Of a stretch of DNA of 64,000 nt, positions 27,901 to 35,708 are shown one piece after another. How positions within the stretch are numbered: position 1 is the stretch's first letter; each line of letters begins with the position of its first letter. The notes under the pieces are model-generated. The model searched no databases. It saw only the letters and a program-made list of their open reading frames with translations, and was not told the DNA's origin. The DNA lies in the NCBI RefSeq assembly GCF_900188385.1, contig NZ_FZOI01000018.1, positions 1 through 64,000 on the forward strand, in the 5' to 3' direction. The translations under genes and the position numbers were made by a program. This DNA comes from Azospirillum sp. RU38E. Its GTDB lineage: Bacteria; Pseudomonadota; Alphaproteobacteria; Azospirillales; Azospirillaceae.

Positions 27901-28475
27901 GCTTCCGCCTGCCCGATCGGCCCTTCAACATGGCGCATCAGCTCAATATACAGCCGGCCGGGGAACAGGGTTTTCAGCTTTGCCAGCAGGTCCAGCGCGT
28001 GGGGCTTCTGCCCATCCAGCAACAACCGGTTCAACCCGCCGCCGAACCCGCCGGTCAGGCAGATCAACCCATCGGTCAACCCCTCCATATCCTCCAGCGA
28101 TACCTGGGGCAGCAGGCCCGGATCGGTTTCCATAAAGGCCTTGGAAACCAGCCGCATCAGGTTGCGGTATCCCTGCTCGCTCTGCACCAGCAGGACAAGC
28201 TGGTCAGCCCCCGGCCCCAGTACCCTTCCCGCCACCCTTTTCAAGGGGCCGAAGGGGGTGATCCACATCTGGCAGCCGATGATGGGCTGGATACCGTCGT
28301 CGGACGCCGCCATGGCGAATTCCAGGCAGCCGAACAGGTTGCCGGTATCGGTGACGGCCACCGCCGGGAAGCCGTGCTTCTTGCACAGCTTCACCAGTTC
28401 CTTGGGCTTGATCGCGCCTTCTGCCAGCGAATAGGCGGAATGGACGCGCAGATGGATGAAACCGGGGTCAGACAA
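24987..28475 (-). CDS. dnaE: DNA polymerase III alpha subunit
   Basis: Catalytic subunit of the replicative polymerase. The N-terminal PHP domain starts FIHLRVHSAYSLAEGAI. The palm carries the catalytic aspartates in MPDFDIDFCQDRR. The finger, helix-hairpin-helix and OB-fold domains follow (VARQERTAKSGNRFAFVTL). The start is set at a TTG (28475), giving 1162 aa beginning SDPGFIHLRV like other DnaE proteins. The longer in-frame extension to 28751 runs through the neighbouring membrane-protein gene and is Gly/Arg-rich. No ATG lies close to the conserved start and no strong Shine-Dalgarno is visible. Confidence 0.95.
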   Translation of the reverse strand: MSDPGFIHLRVHSAYSLAEGAIKPKELVKLCKKHGFPAVAVTDTGNLFGCLEFAMAASDDGIQPIIGCQMWITPFGPLKRVAGRVLGPGADQLVLLVQSEQGYRNLMRLVSKAFMETDPGLLPQVSLEDMEGLTDGLICLTGGFGGGLNRLLLDGQKPHALDLLAKLKTLFPGRLYIELMRHVEGPIGQAEAKVEPDLIDLAYAHDIPLVATNDAYFATADMYEAHDVLLCIADGAYVMQEDRRRVTPQHYFKTAAEMRELFADLPEAVDNTVVIARRCAYMPRKVNPILPPFASEGGREEPDELRIQAHDGLTYRLNKYVFTSGMAQDEKEKIEKEYRERLDFELETIIKMKFPGYFLIVSDFIKWAKDHGIPVGPGRGSGAGSLVAWSLLITDLDPIRYGLLFERFLNPERVSMPDFDIDFCQDRREEVIKYVQQKYGYDKVGQIITFGKLQARAVVRDVGRTLQMPYGQVDRICKLIPNNPANPVTLQQALDGEPQLQEMQRGDETVARLLTIALRLEGLYRHASTHAAGVVIGDRPLYELVPMYRDPRSDMPVTQFNMKYVELAGLVKFDFLGLKTLTVLKTAVDHVRDLGPELDLLDLDMEDKKSYDILGRAESSGVFQLESSGMRDVLRRMKPNRIEDIIALVSLYRPGPMDNIPKYIKVKFKQEEPDYMHPALQPILEETFGIMVYQEQVMQIAQVLAGYSLGGADLLRRAMGKKIKEEMEKERAKFIAGSAEKLAVPEEQSGLIFDQVNKFAGYGFNKSHAAAYALVAYQTAFMKANYPVEFMAATMTYDMGNTDKLNQFRQELMRLRIKLLPPDVNASAARFAVETLPDGSRAVRYALAAIKGVGAQAMESVVAERRANGPYKDVFDFARRVDHTVMNKRMMEKLVCAGAFDSLSRNRQQLFAGLETVLRYAQAEAQQRESGMASLFGATEALKAPDLPKVPDWEPLEKLRHEFEAIGFYLSAHPMDTFAPALTRMRVVKHADLPKAMRDSKSTRYKMAGIVVARQERTAKSGNRFAFVTLSDATGVFEVTLFQETLAQSREMLEAGKAVLVSVDAQRNGEEIRLTCHGVQLLEEEVSKTAAGLRILVDDVRAVDGIKNTLSRLPPGRGKVMLAVEMDALREVEIALPKTFQIDSAGRAAIKSLHGVVEVLEL

Positions 28476-28555
28476 GGCGGCAACGATCAGGCTACGGAAC
28501 GGGATTGATCCAGACCCTACCGCAAAGCGGGGGCCGGATGCGACTCCCCCGTCGG

Positions 28556-28978
28556 TTAATCCCGGCCCCGCAGCGCCCGGCGCATCCACAGGCCACAGCC
28601 GATATCCGTGGCGGCGGCCAGCAGCAGCGCCGCCTCCCCCGCCAATGTCAGGTGGCCCCAGCCGATGCCCAATAGAACCAGGGTGGAGGCCCCTGCCGCG
28701 AAGGCCAGTAGCGGTGCCACCCCCGCCGCACTGCTGCGTGCCAGCAACCACAACACAGCCCCCAGCGCTAGGCAGGAAAGCCCCAGGCCGCGCAGCAGCC
28801 AGGCGATCTCCAGCATCACTGCCACCAGCGGGTCAACGAAGGCCAGCGGGGCGATCCAGGCCGGCAGCAGCAGCAAATCCAGCCCCAGCAGGGCAACGAT
28901 GACGGCGTAAATCCGCACCGGGCGGTGGGCGGCAGCGGGTATCTCGGCAGGCAGGCCGCTCTGGTCGAAACTGGTCAT
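28556..28978 (-). CDS. Small hydrophobic membrane protein of unknown function
   Basis: A 140-aa protein starting MTSFDQSGLP, with about four predicted transmembrane helices: YAVIVALLGLDLLLL, ending in LVAVMLEIAWLL, then CLALGAVLWLLA and the LLAFAAGASTLVLLGIGWG region. Alternative in-frame ATGs at 28990 and 29038 would add 4 or 20 residues. It is divergent from the MmyB-type regulator gene 105 bases away, a layout in which the regulator often controls the neighbour. No family is recognised. Confidence 0.7.
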   Translation of the reverse strand: MTSFDQSGLPAEIPAAAHRPVRIYAVIVALLGLDLLLLPAWIAPLAFVDPLVAVMLEIAWLLRGLGLSCLALGAVLWLLARSSAAGVAPLLAFAAGASTLVLLGIGWGHLTLAGEAALLLAAATDIGCGLWMRRALRGRD

Positions 28979-29083
28979 GGCATCCTCCATCACAGGGTTG
29001 ATGGTGCCATGCTCCACCCACAGCGCAAGGGGCCGCAATTACCAGCCAAGTAATGGACGTCCCATCGCCACCATGTCACCGTA

Positions 29084-29932
29084 ATGACCATGATGATACC
29101 CAACCGCCCCACCCCATCATCCCTCGCCATCCGCCGCCCAACCGGCGGATTCGGCCCCCTGCTGCGCCAATGGCGACAGGCACGCGGCACCAGCCAGCTT
29201 GATCTGGCGCTGACCTGCGCCACCAGCCAGCGGCATCTCAGTTTCCTGGAATCGGGTCGGGCAAGGCCATCAAGGGGCATGGTGCTGCAATTGGCTGAAG
29301 CGCTGTCGGTGCCCTTGCGGCACCAGAATGCCCTGTTGCTGGCCGCCGGTTTCGCCCCGGCATGGGAGGAAAGCAGGCTGGAAGGGGCGGCGATGGGGCC
29401 GGTGCGCGCCGCCATCGCCCATATGCTGGCCGGTCAGGCACCCTATCCTGCCATTCTGGTGAACCGCACCTATGACCTGCTGCAGGCCAATGCGGGTGCC
29501 ACGAAACTGCTGGGCTTTTTGCTGGGGGCCGAGACGGAGACGGAGGCGGAGGCGGCGCCATCGCCCAATCTGGTGCGCCTGATGCTCAGTCCCGCGCTGC
29601 GGCATCTGCTGGTGAATTTCGAGGAGGTGGCCGCCTGGATGATCCGCCGCATCCGGGCAGAGGCCATGCTGGCCGATCCGCTGGGGGCAGATCCTGGCTT
29701 GCTGGCCCTGCTGGATGACCCGGCGGTGGCGGCACTGCGGCCCGCCGATCTGGAACAACGCCCGGACAGCCCCACCCTCTACCTGCGTTTCGCCAAGGAT
29801 GGGGTGCAGTTGGCGCTGTTTTCCGTCATCGCCATGCTGGGCACCCCGTTGGATGCCGGCCTGCAGGATATGCGGATTGAACTGTTCTACCCGGCAGATG
29901 CGGCAACGGCGGACTGGTTCAAAACGGATTAG
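29084..29932 (+). CDS. XRE-family transcriptional regulator with MmyB-like ligand-binding domain
   Basis: A 282-aa regulator. An N-terminal helix-turn-helix (about 20-80) contains RQARGTSQLDLALTC and SQRHLSFLESGRARPS, the typical HTH_31 motif. The C-terminal MmyB-like domain (about 100-280) has AILVNRTYDLLQANAGA. This family is thought to bind a small hydrophobic ligand and control a divergent gene. A Glu/Thr-rich low-complexity stretch (ETETEAEAA) interrupts the ligand domain. Several in-frame ATGs occur within the first four codons; the first is used here. Confidence 0.9.
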   Translation: MTMMIPNRPTPSSLAIRRPTGGFGPLLRQWRQARGTSQLDLALTCATSQRHLSFLESGRARPSRGMVLQLAEALSVPLRHQNALLLAAGFAPAWEESRLEGAAMGPVRAAIAHMLAGQAPYPAILVNRTYDLLQANAGATKLLGFLLGAETETEAEAAPSPNLVRLMLSPALRHLLVNFEEVAAWMIRRIRAEAMLADPLGADPGLLALLDDPAVAALRPADLEQRPDSPTLYLRFAKDGVQLALFSVIAMLGTPLDAGLQDMRIELFYPADAATADWFKTD

Positions 29933-29960
29933 GCCGGGGCAACCATTTGTCGCCCCGGCC
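29932..29960. terminator. Bidirectional hairpin between convergent genes
   Basis: Perfect 9-bp arms GGCCGGGGC/GCCCCGGCC around an 11-base loop lie exactly between the regulator stop and the RcnB-like gene stop. No strong T-run follows on either strand. Confidence 0.55.
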
Positions 29961-29968
29961 AACCCGAA

Positions 29969-30661
29969 TTACTGCTGATCGTTCACCACCTGCCAGGCAC
30001 CGTCCGGCATCCGGCAGGCCGTGCCATAGGCGTCTTCCGAACGACCGCCGATCATCACCGTCTGCTGGAATTCCCGGCAATAGGAGCCGGTGGCAGTGCG
30101 GCCTTCGCGCAGGGCCACCACCTGGCCATTGGCCCCGCTGTCCGACCAATAGATCGGCTGGCCGATGGGGGCGGCGGTGGCGCGGATCTGTGCATCTTCC
30201 AGCGCGCGCTGCTGGTTCTCGTTGATATTGTTCAGCATGGCCAGCGTGATGCCGGTCAGGCCCAGCCACAGCAGAGCATCATCATCCCGGCGATAGTGGC
30301 CATAACCATTGTACCAATGGCCATAGGGGCGGACCACCACCACATCACGGTAAACCCGGCGACGTTCCGGCGGGATATAGTAATTCACCACCGGGCGATG
30401 TCCGCGATCCCACCAGCCCGGCGGCGGACCGGGGCGATAGACATGCACATCCTCACGGACATAGACGTCCCGGCGACGATCCGGGCCATGCCAGTCACGG
30501 TCGCGGTTCCAATCCCGCCCGCGATCATCATCCCGGTGATCATGCCAGCCACGGCCCCGGCCATCATCATCGTCACCCGGACGCGCAAGAGAGGGCGGCA
30601 CGGCAAGGGCCAAGATCAGACCGGCCGTCATGGCGATGGACGTGAATTTGCGGATACGCAT
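29969..30661 (-). CDS. RcnB-family periplasmic protein with surface-antigen-like C-terminus
   Basis: A 230-aa exported protein. A signal peptide ends at about SLARP, followed by a very Asp/Arg/His-rich segment (30-75). An RcnB-type region follows with YIPPERRRVYRDVVVV and a short hydrophobic strand (LLWLGLTGITLAML). The C-terminal part (GSYCREFQQTVMIGG...AYGTACRMPDGAWQ) resembles the end of 17-kDa surface antigens. Metal interaction is suggested by the charge and histidines, and RcnB in E. coli affects Ni/Co homeostasis. The function here is not established. It is convergent with the XRE regulator. Confidence 0.75.
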   Translation of the reverse strand: MRIRKFTSIAMTAGLILALAVPPSLARPGDDDDGRGRGWHDHRDDDRGRDWNRDRDWHGPDRRRDVYVREDVHVYRPGPPPGWWDRGHRPVVNYYIPPERRRVYRDVVVVRPYGHWYNGYGHYRRDDDALLWLGLTGITLAMLNNINENQQRALEDAQIRATAAPIGQPIYWSDSGANGQVVALREGRTATGSYCREFQQTVMIGGRSEDAYGTACRMPDGAWQVVNDQQ

Positions 30662-30785
30662 GGCAACCTCACCTCAACAGGCCCGCCAGGGGGCCTTGAT
30701 CATGCTTACTATGAACCGCGGTCACGGCAAAATCTGGGCATGATCAGGGTGAAGAAGCGGTTTCACGGCCCCTACCCCCTTTTCG

Positions 30786-31664
30786 TTACCCCGCCGACCA
30801 GCCGGCCCAGAGATGCGCCGTTGCCAGCGACCGCCAGGGCGCGAAACGGCGCATCATCTCCCCCTGTTCTACGGGTGTGGGTCGCCTTTCCATGCGATTG
30901 AAATTCTGCAAGGCTGCCGCCAGCCCGGCGTCACCCAGGGGGGCGATATCCGGCATGGCGCAGGCCCGCAACAGCACATAGGCGCGTGTCCAGGGGCCGA
31001 TGCCCTTGATACCGGTCAGCGCCGCCTCTGCCGCATCGGGGGCCAGATGCGGCAGGCTTTCATAATCCACGCCCGCACTGGCGGCAGTGATCAGATAAGC
31101 CGCCTTGGCGCGGGAGAATTTCAGCCGGCCCAACAGGTCCGGGTCCAGGGCGGCAATCCCGGCGGGCGTGGGGTGGGCCTTCATGCCCGAGGGATGGTCC
31201 AACCCCGCCAGTTCAATCAGCGTGCGGCGCAACTGCCCGGCAAAGCGCAGATTCACCTGCTGGCCGACAATGGCCCAGCACAAGGCCTCAAACACGCTGG
31301 CCGTCTGGGGCAGGCGCAGACCGGGGCCGCAGCGGGACAGCAGGCGGGCCACCTCCCCATCCGCTGCCGCCAGCGCCTCAAACCCCGCCCCGTCCAGGGC
31401 CAGGCCCAGCATTCGGCTGGCAGCATCGGCCAGGGCCGCCACCTCCCCCGCACTCAGGTCTGCCGGGTCGGCGGAAAGCCGTGCGACATCGGCTCCGATC
31501 TCGATCTCCAGCCGGATGGCACGGCCGGCCGGGGCCAGCAGCTTGGTGATGCGGTTGCCCGCCACCCGTTCCGACAGCCCGTCCGGGTCGCGGCCATGAT
31601 ATGCGAGCACCCAATCGGCGCGGTATCCCGCCGGCAAATCCAGGTCCGGCAGCGCGCCCGCCAT
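30786..31664 (-). CDS. alkA: DNA-3-methyladenine glycosylase II (AlkA-like)
   Basis: A base-excision repair glycosylase of 292 aa removing alkylated bases. The HhH-GPD domain contains the helix-hairpin-helix [19 protein letters not shown] (216-234) and the catalytic Asp at D245 in [10 protein letters not shown]. An [16 protein letters not shown] segment is conserved. An N-terminal AlkA-like beta domain (about 10-100) is present, supporting AlkA over the shorter MagIII or Nth types. The ATG at 31664 begins 1 base after the lolD stop, so it is probably cotranscribed with the Lol genes, although its function is unrelated. Confidence 0.88.
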   Translation of the reverse strand: MAGALPDLDLPAGYRADWVLAYHGRDPDGLSERVAGNRITKLLAPAGRAIRLEIEIGADVARLSADPADLSAGEVAALADAASRMLGLALDGAGFEALAAADGEVARLLSRCGPGLRLPQTASVFEALCWAIVGQQVNLRFAGQLRRTLIELAGLDHPSGMKAHPTPAGIAALDPDLLGRLKFSRAKAAYLITAASAGVDYESLPHLAPDAAEAALTGIKGIGPWTRAYVLLRACAMPDIAPLGDAGLAAALQNFNRMERRPTPVEQGEMMRRFAPWRSLATAHLWAGWSAG

Positions 31665-31665
31665 C

Positions 31666-32379
31666 TCAGCGTTCCACCAGCACGCCGTCGCGCATTTCCA
31701 CCACCCGGTCCATGCGCTGGGCCAGTTCCATATTATGGGTGGCGACCAGGGCCCCCAGCCGGGCCCCGCCCGCCGCTTCGCCGCGCACCAGTTGCTGGAA
31801 CATGGCGAAGACCGATTCCGCCGTGTGCAAGTCCAGATTGCCGGTCGGCTCATCCGCAATCAGCAGGGCCGGGCGGTTGGCCAGGGCGCGGGCAATGGCC
31901 ACGCGCTGCTGTTCCCCGCCCGACAGCTTGGCCGGGCGATGGTCGGCCCGCGCCGCCAGCCCCACCCGTTCCAGCAATTCCCGCGCGCGGATTTCCGCCC
32001 GTTTGCGGGCCACACCGCCAATCATCTGCGGCAGCACGATATTTTCCAGGGCGGAGAATTCCGGCAGCAGATGGTGGAACTGATAGACAAAGCCGATGCG
32101 GTCCCGGCGCAGCGCCGTGCGCCCGGCATCATCCAGCGCTGACGCCAATTGGCCAGCAATATGGATTTCCCCGCCATCGGCCCGTTCCAGCAAGCCCGCG
32201 ATCTGCAACAGGGTGGATTTGCCGGCCCCGGACGGGCCGACCAGGGCCACCAGTTCGCCGGCCTTCACGGCGGCATTCACCCCGCGCAGCACATCCAGCC
32301 TTTTTTCGCCTTGCGCGAAGGAGCGGCGGATACCGTTCAGGGAAAGCACAATATCGGTGCCGTTCATCGCCTCACTCAT
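31666..32379 (-). CDS. lolD: Lipoprotein-releasing ABC transporter ATPase LolD
   Basis: ATPase of the LolCDE complex, which extracts outer-membrane lipoproteins from the inner membrane. A 237-aa protein with Walker [10 protein letters not shown] (48-56), signature LSGGEQQR, Walker [14 protein letters not shown], and the MacB/LolD-type VATHNMELA switch region. The ATG at 32379 overlaps the upstream permease stop by 8 bases. An internal ATG (32367) with GAGTGAGG before it is also possible. It is followed directly by alkA. Confidence 0.94.
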   Translation of the reverse strand: MSEAMNGTDIVLSLNGIRRSFAQGEKRLDVLRGVNAAVKAGELVALVGPSGAGKSTLLQIAGLLERADGGEIHIAGQLASALDDAGRTALRRDRIGFVYQFHHLLPEFSALENIVLPQMIGGVARKRAEIRARELLERVGLAARADHRPAKLSGGEQQRVAIARALANRPALLIADEPTGNLDLHTAESVFAMFQQLVRGEAAGGARLGALVATHNMELAQRMDRVVEMRDGVLVER

Positions 32380-33628
32380 AACGCAGCGCCTCCACAGGGT
32401 CGAGCCGGGCAGCCCGCCAGGAGGGGTAAAGGGTGGCCACAAAGGACAGGGCGACGGAGGACAGCGCCACCAGCGCCACCTGCACCGGGTCCGTCCAGCT
32501 TGGCAGGGTGGACAGGTAATAGATATCGGCGTTGAACGGGTCGGTGCCCGTCACTGCCTGCACCAGTTGGCGCACATCTTCCACATGGTGGGAGGCCAGC
32601 ACGCCCAGCGCCACCCCGGCCGCCGTGCCGGCAATGCCGATGGAGGCACCGGACAGCAGGAAGATACGCAGCACCATGCCGCGCCCGGCCCCCATCGTGC
32701 GCAGGATGGCGATTTCCCGCCCCTTGTCCTGCACCATCATGATCATGCCGGAAATGATGTTGAAGGCGGCCACGATGACGATCATGGCCAGGATCAGCGT
32801 CACCACATTGCGCTGGGTTTCAATGACGCTGAAAAAGGCACCATTCACCTGCTGCCAATCCTGCGCCAGCAAGGGTTCCGACAGGCTGACGCTGACCGCC
32901 GGGTGCAGCCCCGGTGCCTTGGCCGGATCATCCAGCATCAGTTCCAGGGTGGTGATCGTCTCCCCCAGTTCAAAGAAACTCTGGGCGGCGGGCAGGTCCA
33001 TCAGCACCAGGGTGGCATCAAATTCCGACACGCCCAGCGCCAGAATGCCAACAACCGGGAAGCTGCGTGACCGGGGTGCCCCTTCCGTGCCAATGCGGGG
33101 GCTGAGCAGGGTGATGCGGTCGCCCAGCTTGATGCCGCCCCGTTCGGCCAGCTTGGCCCCGATGGCCACCCCGTCGCCTGCCGGCAGGGTGCCCTGCTTC
33201 AAGGAACCGGCGAAGGCCGGGCGGCGGGCGATATCCGCCGCGTTCAGCGCCTTGACCAGCACGCCGCCGGCATAATCGCGGATGGAAAGCAGCCCCTGCC
33301 CGTCAATGGCCGGCATCACCCCCGCCATGCCGGGCAGGGCCGACAGGCGGCGCATGTCATCTGCCGGCGGCACGAAGGGGCCGTTGGGGGAAAACACCAT
33401 CAAATGGCCCTGGAAGCCCAGCACACGGGACAGCAGATCGCGCTGAAACCCGTTGAACACGGCAAGCGACACCAGCAGCGTCGCCACCCCCAGCGTGATG
33501 CCCAGGAAGGAGAAACCGGCAATGACGGAGATGAAGCCTTCCTGCCGCCGGGCGCGCAGATAGCGCCCGGCGATCCAGCGTTCCACAGCGGAGAACATGC
33601 CGCCTGCCTTCTGCTTTGTCTCAGCCAT
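32372..33628 (-). CDS. lolE: Lipoprotein-releasing ABC permease, LolC/LolE family (second copy)
   Basis: A 418-aa FtsX-type permease with one N-terminal helix, a large periplasmic MacB-PCD-like domain (about 55-275) and three C-terminal helices. Family marks include [25 protein letters not shown] and [10 protein letters not shown], and the ending [15 protein letters not shown]. It overlaps the upstream paralogue by 8 bases. Assignment as LolE rather than LolC is by position only. Confidence 0.88.
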   Translation of the reverse strand: MAETKQKAGGMFSAVERWIAGRYLRARRQEGFISVIAGFSFLGITLGVATLLVSLAVFNGFQRDLLSRVLGFQGHLMVFSPNGPFVPPADDMRRLSALPGMAGVMPAIDGQGLLSIRDYAGGVLVKALNAADIARRPAFAGSLKQGTLPAGDGVAIGAKLAERGGIKLGDRITLLSPRIGTEGAPRSRSFPVVGILALGVSEFDATLVLMDLPAAQSFFELGETITTLELMLDDPAKAPGLHPAVSVSLSEPLLAQDWQQVNGAFFSVIETQRNVVTLILAMIVIVAAFNIISGMIMMVQDKGREIAILRTMGAGRGMVLRIFLLSGASIGIAGTAAGVALGVLASHHVEDVRQLVQAVTGTDPFNADIYYLSTLPSWTDPVQVALVALSSVALSFVATLYPSWRAARLDPVEALRYE

Positions 33629-34859
33629 GGCGCAGCGCCTCCACCGGGTCCAGCCGGGCGGCGCGCAGGGCGGGGTAGATCGTCGCCCCGATGGACAGGA
33701 ACAGGCCCAGCCCCAGCACCAGCATCACCTCCCCCCAATCAATGATGGCGGGCAGGCCGGTCAGAAAGGCGATCATCGGGATATTGGCCGCCCCCGGCAG
33801 CGATGACAGCGCCGCGCCAATGGCCTGCACATTCAAGGTCAGCACCAGCCCCAGGCCAAAGCCGATCAGCGTGCCAAACGCCCCGATGGAGGCACCGGCC
33901 AGCAGGAACACCCGCAGGATGGAACGCTGTGCCGCCCCCATGGTGCGCAAAATGGCAATCGCCGCGGATTTGCCGCGCACCAGCATGACCATGGAGGAGA
34001 TGATATTGAAGCTGGCCACCAGGATGATCAGCGTCAGCACAATGAACATGGCCACCCGCTCCACGCCCAAGGCCGTGACCAGGGAACCATTGGCCTGCCG
34101 CCAGTCGGTAACGCGATAGCCAGGACCGACCGCCGCCGACAGGCTGGCATGGAGGGCGGTGACATCCTGCGGGTTCTGCACAAAGACATCGATGGCGGTG
34201 GCCTGTTCCGGCAGACGGAAGAAACTCTGCGCCGCCCCCAACGGCATATAAAGGCTGGCGGCATCCTGATCGGGCATCCGCACATCCACCACCGCATAAA
34301 CGGGGAAGGATTTACGCCGCAGCATGGTGCCGAACGGGGTGGGCGTGCCCTTGGGGCTGATCAAGGTGACTTCGCCACCGACCGAAATACCCAGCGTGCG
34401 CGACAGGCCAAAGCCCAGCGCCACCCCATCATCCCCCAGATCGGGCAGGCCCCGGATGACCGAACTGCCGACAATGGGCCGGCGCTTGAAATCTTCCGGC
34501 AGCAGCCCGCGCACCTTCACGCCCGTGGCCCGGCCATTGACGGTGGCCATGGCCTGGCCCTCCACCACCGGCATGGCCATCACCACGCCCGGCGTGGCCG
34601 CCAGCTTTTCCACCAGGATCGGATAGTCGGGAATCGCCCCGCCATCGCGGGTAATGCTGGCATGGGCGCCAATGCCCTGGATACGCGCCACCAGTTGCGC
34701 CCGGAACCCGTTCATCACCGACATGACGATGATCAGCGTCGCCACCCCCAGCGCCACCCCGACAAAGGAAAAGCCGGCAATCACCGACACCGTGCCTTCC
34801 TGCCGCCGCGCCCGCAGGTAACGGAAGGCAACCAAGCGTTCAAACGGCGTGAAGATCAT
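33621..34859 (-). CDS. lolC: Lipoprotein-releasing ABC permease, LolC/LolE family (first copy)
   Basis: A 412-aa paralogue of the following gene with the same topology: [25 protein letters not shown] at the N-terminus and [29 protein letters not shown] in the C-terminal membrane part. It ends [15 protein letters not shown]. It heads the lolC-lolE-lolD-alkA run. The two permeases are clearly homologous yet diverged in the periplasmic domain, fitting a heterodimer. Confidence 0.88.
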   Translation of the reverse strand: MIFTPFERLVAFRYLRARRQEGTVSVIAGFSFVGVALGVATLIIVMSVMNGFRAQLVARIQGIGAHASITRDGGAIPDYPILVEKLAATPGVVMAMPVVEGQAMATVNGRATGVKVRGLLPEDFKRRPIVGSSVIRGLPDLGDDGVALGFGLSRTLGISVGGEVTLISPKGTPTPFGTMLRRKSFPVYAVVDVRMPDQDAASLYMPLGAAQSFFRLPEQATAIDVFVQNPQDVTALHASLSAAVGPGYRVTDWRQANGSLVTALGVERVAMFIVLTLIILVASFNIISSMVMLVRGKSAAIAILRTMGAAQRSILRVFLLAGASIGAFGTLIGFGLGLVLTLNVQAIGAALSSLPGAANIPMIAFLTGLPAIIDWGEVMLVLGLGLFLSIGATIYPALRAARLDPVEALRHG

Positions 34860-34971
34860 GGGCTCTCAAAAGGCAAGGGGCACCGGGCGGGTGCGGGTTT
34901 AACCTTGCTTATAGGCGGAAATGGGGCGGGGGCGGAAGGGGGTGGGTTATAGAGAGTGGGTGCCCCCTCTT

Positions 34972-35541
34972 TCACAACGCTCCTTTGGAAAGGTCCATCC
35001 CCACATCCTGTGCAATCAGCTTATCCAACCCCAACCCGCGGACAGCAGCACCTGCCGACAATTCATTCAGCGAATAGCCGGTTTTACCCGCCGCCAAATC
35101 CTGGTTCAGTTGATCCAGTGACGCGCGGCGATACTCTGCCGATGCTTTGGAGATGGCATCAAAGTCAACGTTGCCGCCATTTTCAAAACTATTCAGCATC
35201 TGCCCCAAATCAGGCCCAGCCTGATTACCGCCAGCTTGGCCTCCCGCTGCGGCATCAATGGTTTGATTATTCTGAAGTTTCGCAAAATAATTAAGGGCAT
35301 TGGCCAACGTATCCTGCGAAATGCTACCCGCCGATACCAGCTTTCCCATCAAATCCTTCGTCTCGTCCGACAGGCTCCCAAACAGAGTAGCGGCGGAGGG
35401 TGTGAGGCTTTTGGCAAAGTCGCTTAACTGGACATTAATGGCAGCCGCACTTTCTGCAGGCGGCAGCACAGAACTATCGGCTTGCCCCGGCGTAAAGGTC
35501 AACGGGGACGCATACAATTTACTGACCGAAGACACAGACAT
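34972..35541 (-). CDS. Unrecognised protein
   Basis: A 189-aa protein starting MSVSSVSKLYASPL, preceded by a good ribosome-binding site (GGGGGTGGAA) that selects the ATG at 35541 over the one at 35556. It has no signal peptide, membrane helix, Cys or Trp. It is rich in Ala, Ser, Leu, Asn and Gln, with a Gly/Gln-rich linker (AGGQAGGNQAGPD) splitting two helical halves. Codon use is less GC-biased than neighbours and its upstream gap is AT-rich, possibly from transfer. No domain could be named. Confidence 0.65.
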   Translation of the reverse strand: MSVSSVSKLYASPLTFTPGQADSSVLPPAESAAAINVQLSDFAKSLTPSAATLFGSLSDETKDLMGKLVSAGSISQDTLANALNYFAKLQNNQTIDAAAGGQAGGNQAGPDLGQMLNSFENGGNVDFDAISKASAEYRRASLDQLNQDLAAGKTGYSLNELSAGAAVRGLGLDKLIAQDVGMDLSKGAL

Positions 35542-35708
35542 TTCCACCCCCAGCAAAATGCCAGATGATGGTATCGCGAATTCAGAAAAACATGCAGAAA
35601 ATTCGCTTGGCGCATGTTGAAATTACAACCACTGAAACATCACCACATTTACAGAATACATATAAATTATTTCACCGCCACAAGGCATAATTCAAAATAA
35701 ACACCAAA
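35542..35708. other. AT-rich intergenic segment
   Basis: About 167 bases, clearly poorer in G+C than the rest of the window, with runs such as AATTATTTC and CAAAATAAAC. It separates the unrecognised gene from the di-haem peroxidase gene. No frame, repeat or terminator is recognised. Confidence 0.5.

Noticed and set aside
26445-28508. Long plus-strand open frame opposite dnaE
   Set aside because: Shadow of the dnaE coding strand. The product is His/Gln-rich with no recognisable motif.
35560-35580. TGGCATTTTGCT on the minus strand as a sigma-54 promoter
   Set aside because: The spacing between the TGGCA and TTGCT elements is too short for a sigma-54 site.
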